Under the pieces are notes generated by a model. The model made no database searches. It was not told the DNA's origin and saw only the letters and a program-made list of their open reading frames with translations. From Bacilli bacterium (lineage in GTDB: Bacteria > Bacillota_I > Bacilli_A > RFN20 > CAG-826): 64,000 bases of DNA. Made by a program: the position numbers and the translations under genes. The stretch covers positions 68,166 to 132,165 of the forward strand of contig JAQWCH010000001.1 of NCBI GenBank assembly GCA_028705995.1, in the 5' to 3' direction. Of the stretch, positions 9,502 through 19,650 are shown piece after piece. The stretch's first letter is position 1, and each line of letters starts with the position of its first letter.

Positions 9502-10679
9502 GTGCCCAACAAATCATGATTCACTTTGGTGAATTATCAACCAAAGGAAAAAACCGACGTGTTTTTGTCGACACACTCGCTGGAAATATACGTCATCGCC
9601 TTAACAAACTCAGGGTGAAAATGCGTGTCACGCACGATCATATTTATCTTTATGGTGAAGAATTACAGAGTACACAAATTATTGAAACATTGCAGGATAT
9701 TAGTGGAATTCACGCTATCTCAATTGTCGAAAAAGTTGCCACCGATACTGAAACATTAATAAAGACTGCTCGACGTATTATTAATTTTCAAGATGGTCAA
9801 ACTTTTAAAGTAATTTGTCATCGTAAGGATAAATCATATCCGTTAATTTCGGATCAAATAAATCGTTTAATTGCAAAAGAAATTCTTGAAAATACATCAT
9901 GGACAGTTGATGTTCATAATCCCGACTTTGCGTTAAAAATTACGATTGATCGCGATGCGGCTTATTTTATTACGAGAACGTATCCCGGCCTTGGCGGTTA
10001 TCCACTCGGAACAATGGGTCGCACATTGCACATGATGAGTGGTGGCATAGATTCACCAGTTGCGGCTTATTTATTAATTCGCCGCGGTCTTAATGTTGAA
10101 ATGCTCCACTTTGCTTCACCGCCGTATACTCAAGCCGCGGTAATTGATAAATTAAAAGAACTTTTGACGATTCTAACACGTTATCAAAAGTCGATTAAGT
10201 TACATATTGTTCCATTTACAGAACTGCAACTTGCGATTTATCAACATGCTCCAGAAGGGTATCCGATTACAATTATGCGGCGGATGATGTATCGTATTGC
10301 AACTGCTTATGCCAACCGACACAAAATTAAAGTACTAAGTACAGGAGAATGTCTCGGTCAAGTTGCATCACAAACAATCGAATCACTTAATGTGATTAAT
10401 GCGGTATGCAATTTACCAGTTATTCGTCCACTTGCGACATTTGATAAATTAAATATTATAGATATTGCAAAAAGAATTGGCACCTTCACAACTTCAATTG
10501 CCCCTTATGATGATTGTTGTACAATTTTCGCTCCAAAAAATCCAAAGACGAAGCCGAGAATTAAGGAAGTTGAAGCGATTGAAAAGCTTTGGGATTACGA
10601 ATTACAAATTGAAACATGCCTGCAAAATATTGAAACAATCACAATTGATGATATGCCATTTGCAAACGATTATTTATAA
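9498..10679 (+). CDS. thiI: tRNA 4-thiouridine synthetase ThiI
   Basis: THUMP region plus PP-loop MSGGIDSPVAAYLLIRRG; follows nifS. Confidence 0.95.
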   Translation: MSAQQIMIHFGELSTKGKNRRVFVDTLAGNIRHRLNKLRVKMRVTHDHIYLYGEELQSTQIIETLQDISGIHAISIVEKVATDTETLIKTARRIINFQDGQTFKVICHRKDKSYPLISDQINRLIAKEILENTSWTVDVHNPDFALKITIDRDAAYFITRTYPGLGGYPLGTMGRTLHMMSGGIDSPVAAYLLIRRGLNVEMLHFASPPYTQAAVIDKLKELLTILTRYQKSIKLHIVPFTELQLAIYQHAPEGYPITIMRRMMYRIATAYANRHKIKVLSTGECLGQVASQTIESLNVINAVCNLPVIRPLATFDKLNIIDIAKRIGTFTTSIAPYDDCCTIFAPKNPKTKPRIKEVEAIEKLWDYELQIETCLQNIETITIDDMPFANDYL

Positions 10680-10680
10680 A

Positions 10681-10712
10681 AAAACCGCGCAATTACGGCG
10701 CGGTTTTCATTA
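10681..10712. terminator. bidirectional terminator between thiI and BMP transporter operon
   Basis: AAAACCGCGC aattacg GCGCGGTTTT. Confidence 0.9.
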
Positions 10713-10726
10713 TTAAGCTTAAAAAG

Positions 10727-11731
10727 CTAGCGTTTTCCCATGTCGTAAGGAACACCACTTGATTTTGGTGAACGCGATTTTTTTGAGGTGAAGATTAATA
10801 CAAGAATTGTCGCGATAAACGGAAGCATCTTGAAGAACCAACCAATGTTAACTGTTTCGAGGAAGGGGAAGAGTGTGTACTTAAAAGCAAACGATTTCAT
10901 GAGACCAAAGAATAAAGCTGCCATTAAAATGCGGGTTGGTTTCCACTGGCCAAAGATTAAAACAGCAATTGCTAAGAAGCCGTAACCGGTTACGGTACCA
11001 GTAAATGAGACAGAAGATGTCACAACAAAGACAAGACCACCAATACCAGCAAGTGCGCCACTAATTAATACACCCGACCAGCGGTAGCGATACACATTTA
11101 CACCAAGTGAGTCAGCTGCTTGTGGGTGTTCGCCACATGCACTTAGGCGGAGACCAAACCGCGTCTTGCGAATAATAAACCAAGCGACAACGATTAAGAT
11201 AATTCCAATATAAGTAGTGATAAAGACGTCTTTGAAAATTATGTCGCCGATAATTGGAATATCACCAAGGACGGGAATTTTACGAATTTGAAATTCAGGA
11301 CTAAAAGGAATGTTTTTCGAATCTGGTGCAGTAGGATCAAGTGTACCAGAAATCGCTCTAGCAATGTAAATAGTAAAAGCGGGGGCAAACATATTTAAAG
11401 CGGTCCCACCGATTGTTTGATCAGCCTTAAGATTAATGGCGGATAACGCTAGTAAAGATGAAAACAGCATCCCAAATAGCGCACTAACAAGGAGCGCTAA
11501 AACAATTAAAATTTGAGGGTTAATATTTGTTGATTCCTGCATCACGCGAATAAAAATTACACCGAAGAAGGAGCCAAAAACCATGATACCTTCAAGCGCA
11601 ATATTCACGACACCGCTTTTTTCTGCAAACATGCCACCAAGGGCGACAATAAGCAGTGGAACAGCAAAGATTAGCGACCCATTGAGGACCTTTAAGATTG
11701 CTTCAAAAAATGGCATACTATTGATCACCAC
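10727..11731 (-). CDS. nucleoside/BMP-type ABC transporter permease (NupQ/YufQ-like)
   Basis: Multi-TM; GMFAEKSGVVNIALEGIMVFG and SACGEHPQAADSLGVNVYRYRW motifs. Confidence 0.9.
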   Translation of the reverse strand: MVINSMPFFEAILKVLNGSLIFAVPLLIVALGGMFAEKSGVVNIALEGIMVFGSFFGVIFIRVMQESTNINPQILIVLALLVSALFGMLFSSLLALSAINLKADQTIGGTALNMFAPAFTIYIARAISGTLDPTAPDSKNIPFSPEFQIRKIPVLGDIPIIGDIIFKDVFITTYIGIILIVVAWFIIRKTRFGLRLSACGEHPQAADSLGVNVYRYRWSGVLISGALAGIGGLVFVVTSSVSFTGTVTGYGFLAIAVLIFGQWKPTRILMAALFFGLMKSFAFKYTLFPFLETVNIGWFFKMLPFIATILVLIFTSKKSRSPKSSGVPYDMGKR

Positions 11732-13043
11732 CCGTCTTTATAATAATTTTGTCAACATCGACAATACTCGGATCACTTGGTGTCGGCGGAACCACATTTT
11801 CTTGGAACGCTAATTTATCATTTCTCTTTTTCTTCACGCGAGTGATAATGCCACCAATCAGTAAAGCAAACGCCGAGAAGTAGACGATAACGGCAACAAT
11901 AATATCGATAATTTCCGGTTTAAAACCGTAAATCTGAATCGTATTACCACCGCGTTTAATAAATGAAACAAAAAGTGTTGAGAAGATAATGCCAATCGGA
12001 TTCGATTGCCCAAGCAAGGCAATCGCAATACCATCAAAACCTTCATTGAGAATTACTTCCGCGATTGAATAATGTGTACCAGAGCCAAACCCGTAACCAG
12101 CATTAGGTCCAACATAGGTTAAATCAGCCCCTGATGCAAGGATCATAAAGGCCCCACCGAGGCCAGCTAATCCACCAGCAATTAAAAATGAAATCGTGAT
12201 CGCACGTTTTTCTGAAATGCCGCCGTAGCGGGCGGCCTCGCGGTTAAGTCCACATGCTTTTAGTTCGTAACCAAGAATGGTTTTATTAAGAACGAAATAG
12301 ATAAATATGGCAAGTAGAATTGCAATAACAAAAGCAATATCAATGCTTGAGTTACGGAATATATAACGAAGACCAATTGTTGGATTAAAAGCATTTTCAC
12401 CAATACGTGCTGTTAAATTGCGGCTTCCATCATAAAGGCCAGGAATGCGACGGATTAATTCATTGACTGTATACATGCCAATATAATTCATCATAATACA
12501 GGTAATTACTTCATTAACATTGAAAAAAGCTTTTGTGAGTCCGGGAACGAGTCCCCACAAAGCACCACCCAAAATGCCGCCTAAACAAGCGAGCATCCAT
12601 AACCATGGGCCAGGAATATCCTTTAATAAAATGGCAATCAAAAGTGCAAAAAACATGCCCATGGTAAATTGACCAGAGGCGCCAATATTAAATAGTCCAG
12701 TTTTAAAAGCAAAACCAACTGCTAAACCTGTCATTAGTACTGGTGCGAGTGATCCAAGCCAGTTACCGATTCCAGTAAGCCCCTGACTTGGGAGCAACAT
12801 CCAGCCACCAATCAATGTATAAAATGATGGAAGAGCTTCGTAAGGCCGAGAAATAATCATTATCAATAATCCGACGATTAGCCCGGCGAGAATAGCGACG
12901 AGTGTCGCCATAAATTTTGCTGCTGTATCTTTTTCAACTTTTTTGACTTTTGGTAATTTGTTTCCATTATTAGGTTGTGGATTCAAAGATAAAGTATTGC
13001 TAAGGGCAGGATCAGTTATTTGTTGCTTCGGATTGTTGTTCAT
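11718..13043 (-). CDS. nucleoside/BMP-type ABC transporter permease (NupP/YufP-like)
   Basis: Multi-TM; FKTGLFNIGASGQFTMG and KACGLNREAARYGGI motifs. Confidence 0.9.
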   Translation of the reverse strand: MNNNPKQQITDPALSNTLSLNPQPNNGNKLPKVKKVEKDTAAKFMATLVAILAGLIVGLLIMIISRPYEALPSFYTLIGGWMLLPSQGLTGIGNWLGSLAPVLMTGLAVGFAFKTGLFNIGASGQFTMGMFFALLIAILLKDIPGPWLWMLACLGGILGGALWGLVPGLTKAFFNVNEVITCIMMNYIGMYTVNELIRRIPGLYDGSRNLTARIGENAFNPTIGLRYIFRNSSIDIAFVIAILLAIFIYFVLNKTILGYELKACGLNREAARYGGISEKRAITISFLIAGGLAGLGGAFMILASGADLTYVGPNAGYGFGSGTHYSIAEVILNEGFDGIAIALLGQSNPIGIIFSTLFVSFIKRGGNTIQIYGFKPEIIDIIVAVIVYFSAFALLIGGIITRVKKKRNDKLAFQENVVPPTPSDPSIVDVDKIIIKTGGDQ

Positions 13044-14655
13044 TTTGCACTTTACCTCCTGCCATATAAATTCCTAATTCTTCAACATTAGTTTTTTTCG
13101 GATCAAGTTCAGCGACGATTCTACCTTCATACATCACAAGAATACGATCACTGAGATTCATAACTTCATCAAGCTCAAGTGAAATCATTAATACGGCTTT
13201 GCCAGCATCACGTTGTTTAACAATTTCAGAATGGATATATTCAATTGCACCGACATCGAGTCCACGTGTTAATTGAACAGCGACAAGCACATTGCCGCCA
13301 GTTGTTGTTTCACGGGCGATAATCGCCTTTTGTTGATTGCCACCCGACATTGAACGCGCAAATGTCCTAGCCCCCGAAGAAGTGCGCACATCATATTGGC
13401 TAATCAATTGGGCCGCATGTTCATAAAGTTGATTAAAGTTTATAATGCCAAAATTGTTAAAGGGCGCTTTGTGGTATTTTTTTAGTGCAAGATTATATCC
13501 AAGATCATAGTCGAGCACTAACCCAAAGCGATGACGGTCTTCAGGAATATGCGCCATTCCGTGATCATTACGATAACGGACCGATTTTTCACTCACATCT
13601 AATTGGTTAAGATAAATCTTGCCAGATTCAGGTTTTACAAGTCCAGTTACAGCGTAAGCCACTTCACTTTGTCCATTGCCTTCAATTCCAGCAAGGCAGA
13701 CAATTTCGCCTTCGCGGACGGAAAAAGACACATCGTCGACAACGTGTTTTTTGGTAAAGATATTTTTAACAAAAAGATGTTCGACCCGTAAGGATTCATT
13801 GCCCGGAACGGATACATCTTTATGAACTGTTAATTCAACATCGCGACCAACCATCATGCGCGACAAATCTTCGATCGTCGTTTTATCTTTATCAACAGTG
13901 CCAATAAACTTACCTTTACGGAGCACGGTCACACGATCAGCGACCATCATAATTTCATTTAATTTATGCGTGATAAATAAAATTGATTTTCCTTCAGCAA
14001 CCATCCCACGCATGATACCCATCAATTCTTCAATTTCTTGCGGGGTTAAAACTGCGGTTGGTTCATCAAATATTAAAATATCGTTATTGCGATAAAGCAT
14101 CTTAATAATTTCAGTTCTTTGTTGCATACCAACGGAAATATCTTCGATCTTTGCATCCAAATCGACAAATAATTTATAACGATGGGATAAAGCTTCAATC
14201 CGCTCACGCGCTGACTTACGGTCAAGAAAACCAAGACTATTTGCCGGTTCATTTCCAAGAATAATATTGTCTAAAACAGAAAAAACTTCAACTAATTTGA
14301 AGTGTTGATGAACCATCCCAATTCCAAGATTATTCGCGTCATTTGGTCCGTGAATGTGGACAAGTTCACCATTTTTATATATTTCGCCTTTTTCCGGTTT
14401 ATATAAGCCAAAAAGCACACTCATCAGTGTAGACTTTCCAGCGCCATTTTCGCCTAATAAAGCGTGAATTTCACCTTTTTTTAACGTCAAAGAAATATTG
14501 TCATTAGCAATAATACCAGGGAATTCTTTTGTAATATTGCGCATTTCAATCACAATTTGTTCATGATCAAAACTGTCAGCACGTTGTGCTTGGTTCGGCG
14601 TGATGAGTTCATCAACATTGATGACCTCGTTTTTCGCAGATTTTTTGCTATTCAT
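13012..14655 (-). CDS. nucleoside ABC transporter ATP-binding protein, duplicated ATPase (NupO/YufO-like)
   Basis: Two ABC domains: GENGAGKSTLMSVLFG and SMSGGNQQKAIIARE. Confidence 0.93.
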   Translation of the reverse strand: MNSKKSAKNEVINVDELITPNQAQRADSFDHEQIVIEMRNITKEFPGIIANDNISLTLKKGEIHALLGENGAGKSTLMSVLFGLYKPEKGEIYKNGELVHIHGPNDANNLGIGMVHQHFKLVEVFSVLDNIILGNEPANSLGFLDRKSARERIEALSHRYKLFVDLDAKIEDISVGMQQRTEIIKMLYRNNDILIFDEPTAVLTPQEIEELMGIMRGMVAEGKSILFITHKLNEIMMVADRVTVLRKGKFIGTVDKDKTTIEDLSRMMVGRDVELTVHKDVSVPGNESLRVEHLFVKNIFTKKHVVDDVSFSVREGEIVCLAGIEGNGQSEVAYAVTGLVKPESGKIYLNQLDVSEKSVRYRNDHGMAHIPEDRHRFGLVLDYDLGYNLALKKYHKAPFNNFGIINFNQLYEHAAQLISQYDVRTSSGARTFARSMSGGNQQKAIIARETTTGGNVLVAVQLTRGLDVGAIEYIHSEIVKQRDAGKAVLMISLELDEVMNLSDRILVMYEGRIVAELDPKKTNVEELGIYMAGGKVQNEQQSEATNN

Positions 14656-14736
14656 AAATCCTCACAAATATCAAGATATGGAAAATTATAAATACAGAAA
14701 GGGGCACGGGAAACCCGCACCCCTTTTGGAGATGAA

Positions 14737-15849
14737 TTAAGCTTCGAAAGTAACAGCAATACTAGTTAATGAAGTGTCGAGCGCAGCAACTGCGGTTGCT
14801 GGATCACTATCAGAGATGTAGGTTGCTGGTAAGCGATCAACGACGGTCACAGTGCCATCAGCTAAATCGCCAAAGACTGCATCATAATCAGCGAGAGTGA
14901 AATTTTCAAACCGCCAAGTTTCAGTATCAGTTGGTAAACCAACACCGTCTTTGGAGGCATCAAGATTCCAAGTCGCGCCACCTTCCCATGTGCCATCGTA
15001 ATGAGCTTCAAGGGCTTGGATAACAGAAGCGGCAAGACCTTTCATAGCAGAAGTGATAACGGTTTCATTATCGTAACCTTGGTTAACATCAACACCAATG
15101 ACGATGCCGTCTTCGTTTTCAGCAGCAGCCATGACGGATTGACCAACAGAACCACCACAAGCGAAGATAACGCCAGCACCGGCTTGATACCAAGTCGTGG
15201 CCTTTGTTTGTGCTTCAGGCGTAGCGGCGAAACCACCAGTATAATGGTATTTAACTGGGAGTTCTTCCGTTAATTCTAATTCTTTAGCGGCATCATCGAT
15301 ACCAACTAAATAGCCTAGACCAAACCGTTTGACGGCTGGAACTGCCATACCACCCATAAAGCCAAAGCTACGGAAGCCTTCTTTAACAGCGGCATAACCG
15401 GCTAAATAACCGGATTGTTCTTCAGCGTATAGGATAGGTTGAACATTTTCTTTAGTGTCATAAACCGAATAGTCAGCGTTGTGTGGTTCTCCATCGAGAA
15501 GAATAAAATGAACTTCTGGATATTTGTCTTGGACGATGAAGATTGGTTCTTCAAATAAGTAACCAGGAGTCACGACAACTTTTGCTCCATTATTGACGGC
15601 GAGGTCGATTGAATCGACATAGTCAGTAGTGGTTTGCTTCGCGGGCTTGTAGTATTGATGCGAAATACCGTTTTCGTCGGCATAAGCTTTAACACCTTCC
15701 CACGCACCTTGGTTAAACGACTTATCGTCAATATCACCAAGGTCGGTAATAAGAGCGATTTCGTAGGTCTTTGGACCGCAGGATGCGAGACCGGCAACAA
15801 TGCCTAAGGTCGCAAAGGCGATAATCCCTACATGTTTGAATTTTTTCAT
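14737..15849 (-). CDS. BMP family nucleoside-binding lipoprotein
   Basis: Lipobox LASC; ALITDLGDIDDKSFNQGAWEGVKAYA typical of BmpA/PnrA. Confidence 0.93.
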   Translation of the reverse strand: MKKFKHVGIIAFATLGIVAGLASCGPKTYEIALITDLGDIDDKSFNQGAWEGVKAYADENGISHQYYKPAKQTTTDYVDSIDLAVNNGAKVVVTPGYLFEEPIFIVQDKYPEVHFILLDGEPHNADYSVYDTKENVQPILYAEEQSGYLAGYAAVKEGFRSFGFMGGMAVPAVKRFGLGYLVGIDDAAKELELTEELPVKYHYTGGFAATPEAQTKATTWYQAGAGVIFACGGSVGQSVMAAAENEDGIVIGVDVNQGYDNETVITSAMKGLAASVIQALEAHYDGTWEGGATWNLDASKDGVGLPTDTETWRFENFTLADYDAVFGDLADGTVTVVDRLPATYISDSDPATAVAALDTSLTSIAVTFEA

Positions 15850-15885
15850 GCTTTCCTCCTTTTCTAACTGAAAAAATGAAAAATT

Positions 15886-15976
15886 CGAATGCAGTCGACT
15901 TCACGTAAAATAATTATGATTAGTACTCTCATCTCCAAGCACAAAATAATTTGGCGTGAAATCTTTAATGCATATA
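15886..15976 (-). ncRNA. candidate structured 5' leader of BMP transporter operon (unassigned class)
   Basis: Nested pairing on RNA strand: AUGCA/UGCAU and GAUUUCACG/CGUGAAGUC enclosing CCAA/UUGG hairpin and alternative GUGCU/AGUAC. Confidence 0.4.
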
Positions 15977-16102
15977 TTAATATATACCTTTTTTTGTGCG
16001 AAGTGAAACCCCAAAAGTACTTAAATATAACTTAATTTTTAACGATTCTATTTTTTTAATTTGACATATGCTAATTATACAGAAAAAAGAGTGTATGGAA
16101 AT

Positions 16103-16126
16103 AAAAAAGCCCATCGATTGATGGGC
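16103..16126 (-). terminator. rho-independent terminator of infC-rpmI-rplT
   Basis: Minus strand GCCCATCAATCGATGGGC-TTTTTT. Confidence 0.9.
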
Positions 16127-16144
16127 AGTTATTTTAGAAAATGA

Positions 16145-16501
16145 TTATTTTAAGTTTTGTTTTGCAACCGCAACTAATTGTGCAAATGAAGCAGCGTCTT
16201 GAATTGCTAATTCGCTGAGCATTTTACGATTGATGTTGACGTTAGCAATTTTTAAACCATTCATAAAGCGGCTATAAGAGATATCATTGATCCGGCAAGC
16301 AGCATTGATGCGCCGAATCCATAATTTCCGCATGTCGCGTTTGAGTTTTTTCCGATCGATATATGCATAGCGATGCGAATGCATCACTTGTTCATGAGCG
16401 GTCCGAAATAATAAATGCTTTGAGCCGAAGTAGCCCGAAGCTTGGCGTAAAATCTTTTTGCGCCGCGCCCGTGTTTGGACGCTTCCTTTTACCCGTGCCA
16501 T
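16145..16501 (-). CDS. rplT: 50S ribosomal protein L20
   Basis: [35 protein letters not shown]. Confidence 0.98.
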   Translation of the reverse strand: MARVKGSVQTRARRKKILRQASGYFGSKHLLFRTAHEQVMHSHRYAYIDRKKLKRDMRKLWIRRINAACRINDISYSRFMNGLKIANVNINRKMLSELAIQDAASFAQLVAVAKQNLK

Positions 16502-16511
16502 GTTTTTCCTC

Positions 16512-16706
16512 CTATTTCGAAATCATGTACTTAATCCGTTTTAAATCAGTTGAATGGATTAAGCCCGCCTTACGTAAGTGGCGTTTTTGTTTTGTTGACT
16601 TGTGTGGGGCTAAGTGTGAAGTATAGGCGTGGTGACGTTGAACTTTGCCACTACCCGTTACTTTAATCCGCTTCATTAAAGCGCGATTACTTTTCATTTT
16701 TGGCAT
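16512..16706 (-). CDS. rpmI: 50S ribosomal protein L35
   Basis: [31 protein letters not shown]. Confidence 0.97.
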   Translation of the reverse strand: MPKMKSNRALMKRIKVTGSGKVQRHHAYTSHLAPHKSTKQKRHLRKAGLIHSTDLKRIKYMISK

Positions 16707-16719
16707 AAATAGATTCCTC

Positions 16720-17283
16720 CTACTTTTTGACCTTTGATGCTAAAATGGCATTTAAGAAGCGACCTTCGAGATACGACTTTTTCTCAACTGTCGCGAATTC
16801 TTCGACTTGAGCGATGAAATTATCCATAACTTCTTGACCAACTTCGATGTGACTCATTTGCCGTCCACGGAATTTAATCGAAACTTTGACGCGATTACCA
16901 TCTTTTAAGAAGCGAATCGCCGCTTGAACTTTGACGTTTAAGTCATGTGTATCAATTACTGGTGTCATACGAACTTCTTTTAGTTCGACAATCTTTTGAT
17001 TGCGTTTAAGTTCCTTTGCCTTTTTTTGTTCTTCAAAGCGATATTTACCATAGTTCAATATTTTGCACACTGGTGGATTCGCTGTTGGGGCGATACAGAA
17101 AAGGTCGAGATTAAACTTTTCTTGAGCGAGCCGAATTGCTTCGTTACGCATCATAATTCCGAGTTGATTACCATCGGGATCAATTACACGCACTTCACGT
17201 GCACGAATATTTTCGTTAATGGGCTCAACATCTTTGACCGGCCGTTGCCGGCTGTTGTTACGGTAGTTGTTAGGTGTAATAAT
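16720..17283 (-). CDS. infC: translation initiation factor IF-3 (start codon likely AUU at 17283; ORF track lists ATG at 17289)
   Basis: [22 protein letters not shown]...; upstream of rpmI-rplT; AAGGAGG (17296-17290) directly abuts the ATG but lies 6 nt before ATT. Confidence 0.9.
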   Translation of the reverse strand: MITPNNYRNNSRQRPVKDVEPINENIRAREVRVIDPDGNQLGIMMRNEAIRLAQEKFNLDLFCIAPTANPPVCKILNYGKYRFEEQKKAKELKRNQKIVELKEVRMTPVIDTHDLNVKVQAAIRFLKDGNRVKVSIKFRGRQMSHIEVGQEVMDNFIAQVEEFATVEKKSYLEGRFLNAILASKVKK

Positions 17284-17299
17284 GATCATCCTCCTTGAA

Positions 17300-17420
17300 T
17301 AAAGAAAACGGACGCGTTAAGCGCCCGTTATAAATGATTTGCATCACGTAGCGTGAACCAACTTAGCAAGCTAGGTCTGGTGAGAAGCGGGCGCCTCTTC
17401 TTTCCACATATTCTTTAAGC
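17300..17420 (-). ncRNA. infC-operon leader with attenuator (L20-leader-like)
   Basis: Terminator AACGGGCGC-ttaac-GCGTCCGTT-TTCTTTATT; upstream GCGCCCG (17394-17388) can pair with terminator arm CGGGCGC (17327-17321). Confidence 0.65.
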
Positions 17421-17469
17421 CCGCATATGTTAGCACGGGTGTTACTGTTTGTCAAATGAAATAAATGGA

Positions 17470-19386
17470 TTAATCATCAACGGCAAGTAAAGCTTTATCA
17501 TCAATTTCATTTTTAATTAAAGCGATAAATTCATCGATTGAAACTGTTACTTGTTTTTGACTACCATAGCGGCGATAAGTTACTTGTTTATTGGCCACCT
17601 CTTGATCACCAACAACGAGGGCATAAGGAATTTTATCGATGACAGCTTTCCGTAAACGGTAGCCAAGTTTTTCACTACTGGCGTCGAGACTTACGCGAAT
17701 TTTATTTGCTTTAAAGATATTTTCTAACTCCAAAGCAAATTCTGAGTGGTACTGTGCATTAACCGGAAGAACGCTAACTTGAACAGGTGCTAACCAAGTC
17801 GGGAACGCGCCCGCAAAGTGTTCAATCAGGATACCGATAAAGCGTTCGATACTTCCATAAATCGCCCGATGCAACATCACTGGACGTTGTTTTTCATTGT
17901 TTTCGTCGATATACGTCATATCAAAGCGTTCCGGGAGATTCATGTCAAGTTGAATTGTTCCACACTGCCAAATGCGTCCAAGTGAATCGCGTAACTTAAA
18001 ATCAAGTTTTGGACCATAGAAAGCGCCATCACCAGGATTGAGTTTATAATCCTTACCAAGAGAAGAACACGCTTCAGCGAGAACTTTTTCAGAAAAATCC
18101 CAAACAGCGATTTCACCAATATATTTGTTTTCTGGACGTGTTGATAATTCGATGTGATAAGATAAACCAAAAACCGAGTATATTTTGTCAAATAACTTCA
18201 ATAAACGTTGAATTTCACTTAATAGTTGATCGGGTCGGCAGTAGATATGCGCATCATCTTGCGTAAAAGCGCGCACACGGAAGAGCCCATTTAATGCTCC
18301 ACTTGCTTCATGCCGGTGGACAAGACCAAGTTCACCAACACGAATTGGTAAATCTTTATATGAATGAAGTTCGCTCTTATAAACAAGGATGCCCCCCGGA
18401 CAATTCATCGGCTTAATCGCAAAGTCCTGCTCATCAATTTGTGCGACATACATATTGTCGCGATAGTTTAACCAGTGCCCAGAGATTTCCCATAGCTGTT
18501 TGTTAAGCATAATCGGGGTTTTGATAAATTGATAACCTTCTTCGGTGTGAATGTCATACCAAAAATTTTCAAGTAAATTACGGACAATCATCCCTTTTGG
18601 TAACCAAAAAGGCATTCCTGGTCCATAATCAGAAATCATGAACAAACCGAGTTCTTTCCCTAATTTACGGTGATCACGTTTTTTTGCTTCCTCGATGCGA
18701 TAAAGATAATCTTTAAGATCTTGGTCAGTAAAAAAGACCGTTCCATAAATACGTGTAAGCATGATGTTATCGCTGTTACCGCGCCAGTAGGCACCAGCAA
18801 TACTCAATAATTTAAAATGCTTAATAAAGCCAGTGCTTGGAACATGTGGCCCACTACATAAATCAACAAAATTGTCTTGTTGATAAGCAGAAATTGGTTC
18901 ACTAATTTCCGCAATTAGTTCTTGTTTATACGGATTCTTGCTAAAAAGCTCACGGGCGGCTTCACGCGTTAAAACACGACGCGAAATCGGCACGTTTTGC
19001 TGCGAAATACGCCGCATTTCGGCCTCAATTTTCACAAAATCAGCATCGGTAACCACTTGAGATTGAAAATCGATATCATAGTAAAAACCATCTTCAATTG
19101 CTGGTCCAAAACCAAATAAAGCCTGTGGGAAAAGATTTTGAATTGCGTGGGCAAGCAAGTGTGAAGTTGAGTGACGTAATAGATGTAAAGCATCTGGATC
19201 ATCGTTAAGAACGAGTGAAAAATTGCCTGGATTTTTGATTGGTTCAGCTAAATCAAAAAGCTCATTATCTAAGCGATAAGCAAGTGCTTTTTTCGCAAGC
19301 GAAGGACTGAGGGCTAGTGCGACATCATGACCGTTTTGTTTTTCTTGAAGTTCAAATTTTCGGCCATCTGGTAGAGTAATAAACAT
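17470..19386 (-). CDS. thrS: threonyl-tRNA synthetase
   Basis: TGS/editing/catalytic domains; TRIYGTVFFTDQDLKDYLYRIEEAKKRDHRKLGKELGLF. Confidence 0.97.
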   Translation of the reverse strand: MFITLPDGRKFELQEKQNGHDVALALSPSLAKKALAYRLDNELFDLAEPIKNPGNFSLVLNDDPDALHLLRHSTSHLLAHAIQNLFPQALFGFGPAIEDGFYYDIDFQSQVVTDADFVKIEAEMRRISQQNVPISRRVLTREAARELFSKNPYKQELIAEISEPISAYQQDNFVDLCSGPHVPSTGFIKHFKLLSIAGAYWRGNSDNIMLTRIYGTVFFTDQDLKDYLYRIEEAKKRDHRKLGKELGLFMISDYGPGMPFWLPKGMIVRNLLENFWYDIHTEEGYQFIKTPIMLNKQLWEISGHWLNYRDNMYVAQIDEQDFAIKPMNCPGGILVYKSELHSYKDLPIRVGELGLVHRHEASGALNGLFRVRAFTQDDAHIYCRPDQLLSEIQRLLKLFDKIYSVFGLSYHIELSTRPENKYIGEIAVWDFSEKVLAEACSSLGKDYKLNPGDGAFYGPKLDFKLRDSLGRIWQCGTIQLDMNLPERFDMTYIDENNEKQRPVMLHRAIYGSIERFIGILIEHFAGAFPTWLAPVQVSVLPVNAQYHSEFALELENIFKANKIRVSLDASSEKLGYRLRKAVIDKIPYALVVGDQEVANKQVTYRRYGSQKQVTVSIDEFIALIKNEIDDKALLAVDD

Positions 19387-19394
19387 GTTTTTAA

Positions 19395-19615
19395 CCTCCT
19401 ATAAAATAAAAAAAGCATCCCTAAGGACGCTTTCACGCGGTACCACCTTATTTCATAACAACAAATCGTTATGCTCTTAAATGCTGATAACGGGGCGACC
19501 GACTAATTCATCATTAGTTGCTCAGAAGTGGTCCATTTATTCACTCAATCGAAACCTTACACCAGTTGTTTCGTCGCTAGAAGGAGTTAAACAAATGTTT
19601 GTCTTCATCAACGCA
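19395..19615 (-). ncRNA. T-box riboswitch (threonine, specifier ACC) upstream of thrS
   Basis: Minus strand AAGGTGGTACCGCG, terminator GCGTCC..GGATGC-TTTTTTT, specifier ACC at 19532-19530 within TGGACCACTTCTGAGCA. Confidence 0.9.
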
Positions 19616-19650
19616 AAATTATTTTAACGCAAATCACGGAAAAGTAAAGA

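Noticed and set aside
15974-15990. AT-only palindrome (ATATATTAATATAT) upstream of the BMP operon
   Set aside because: Simple AT-rich sequence consistent with a promoter -10 region; not specific enough to call an operator.
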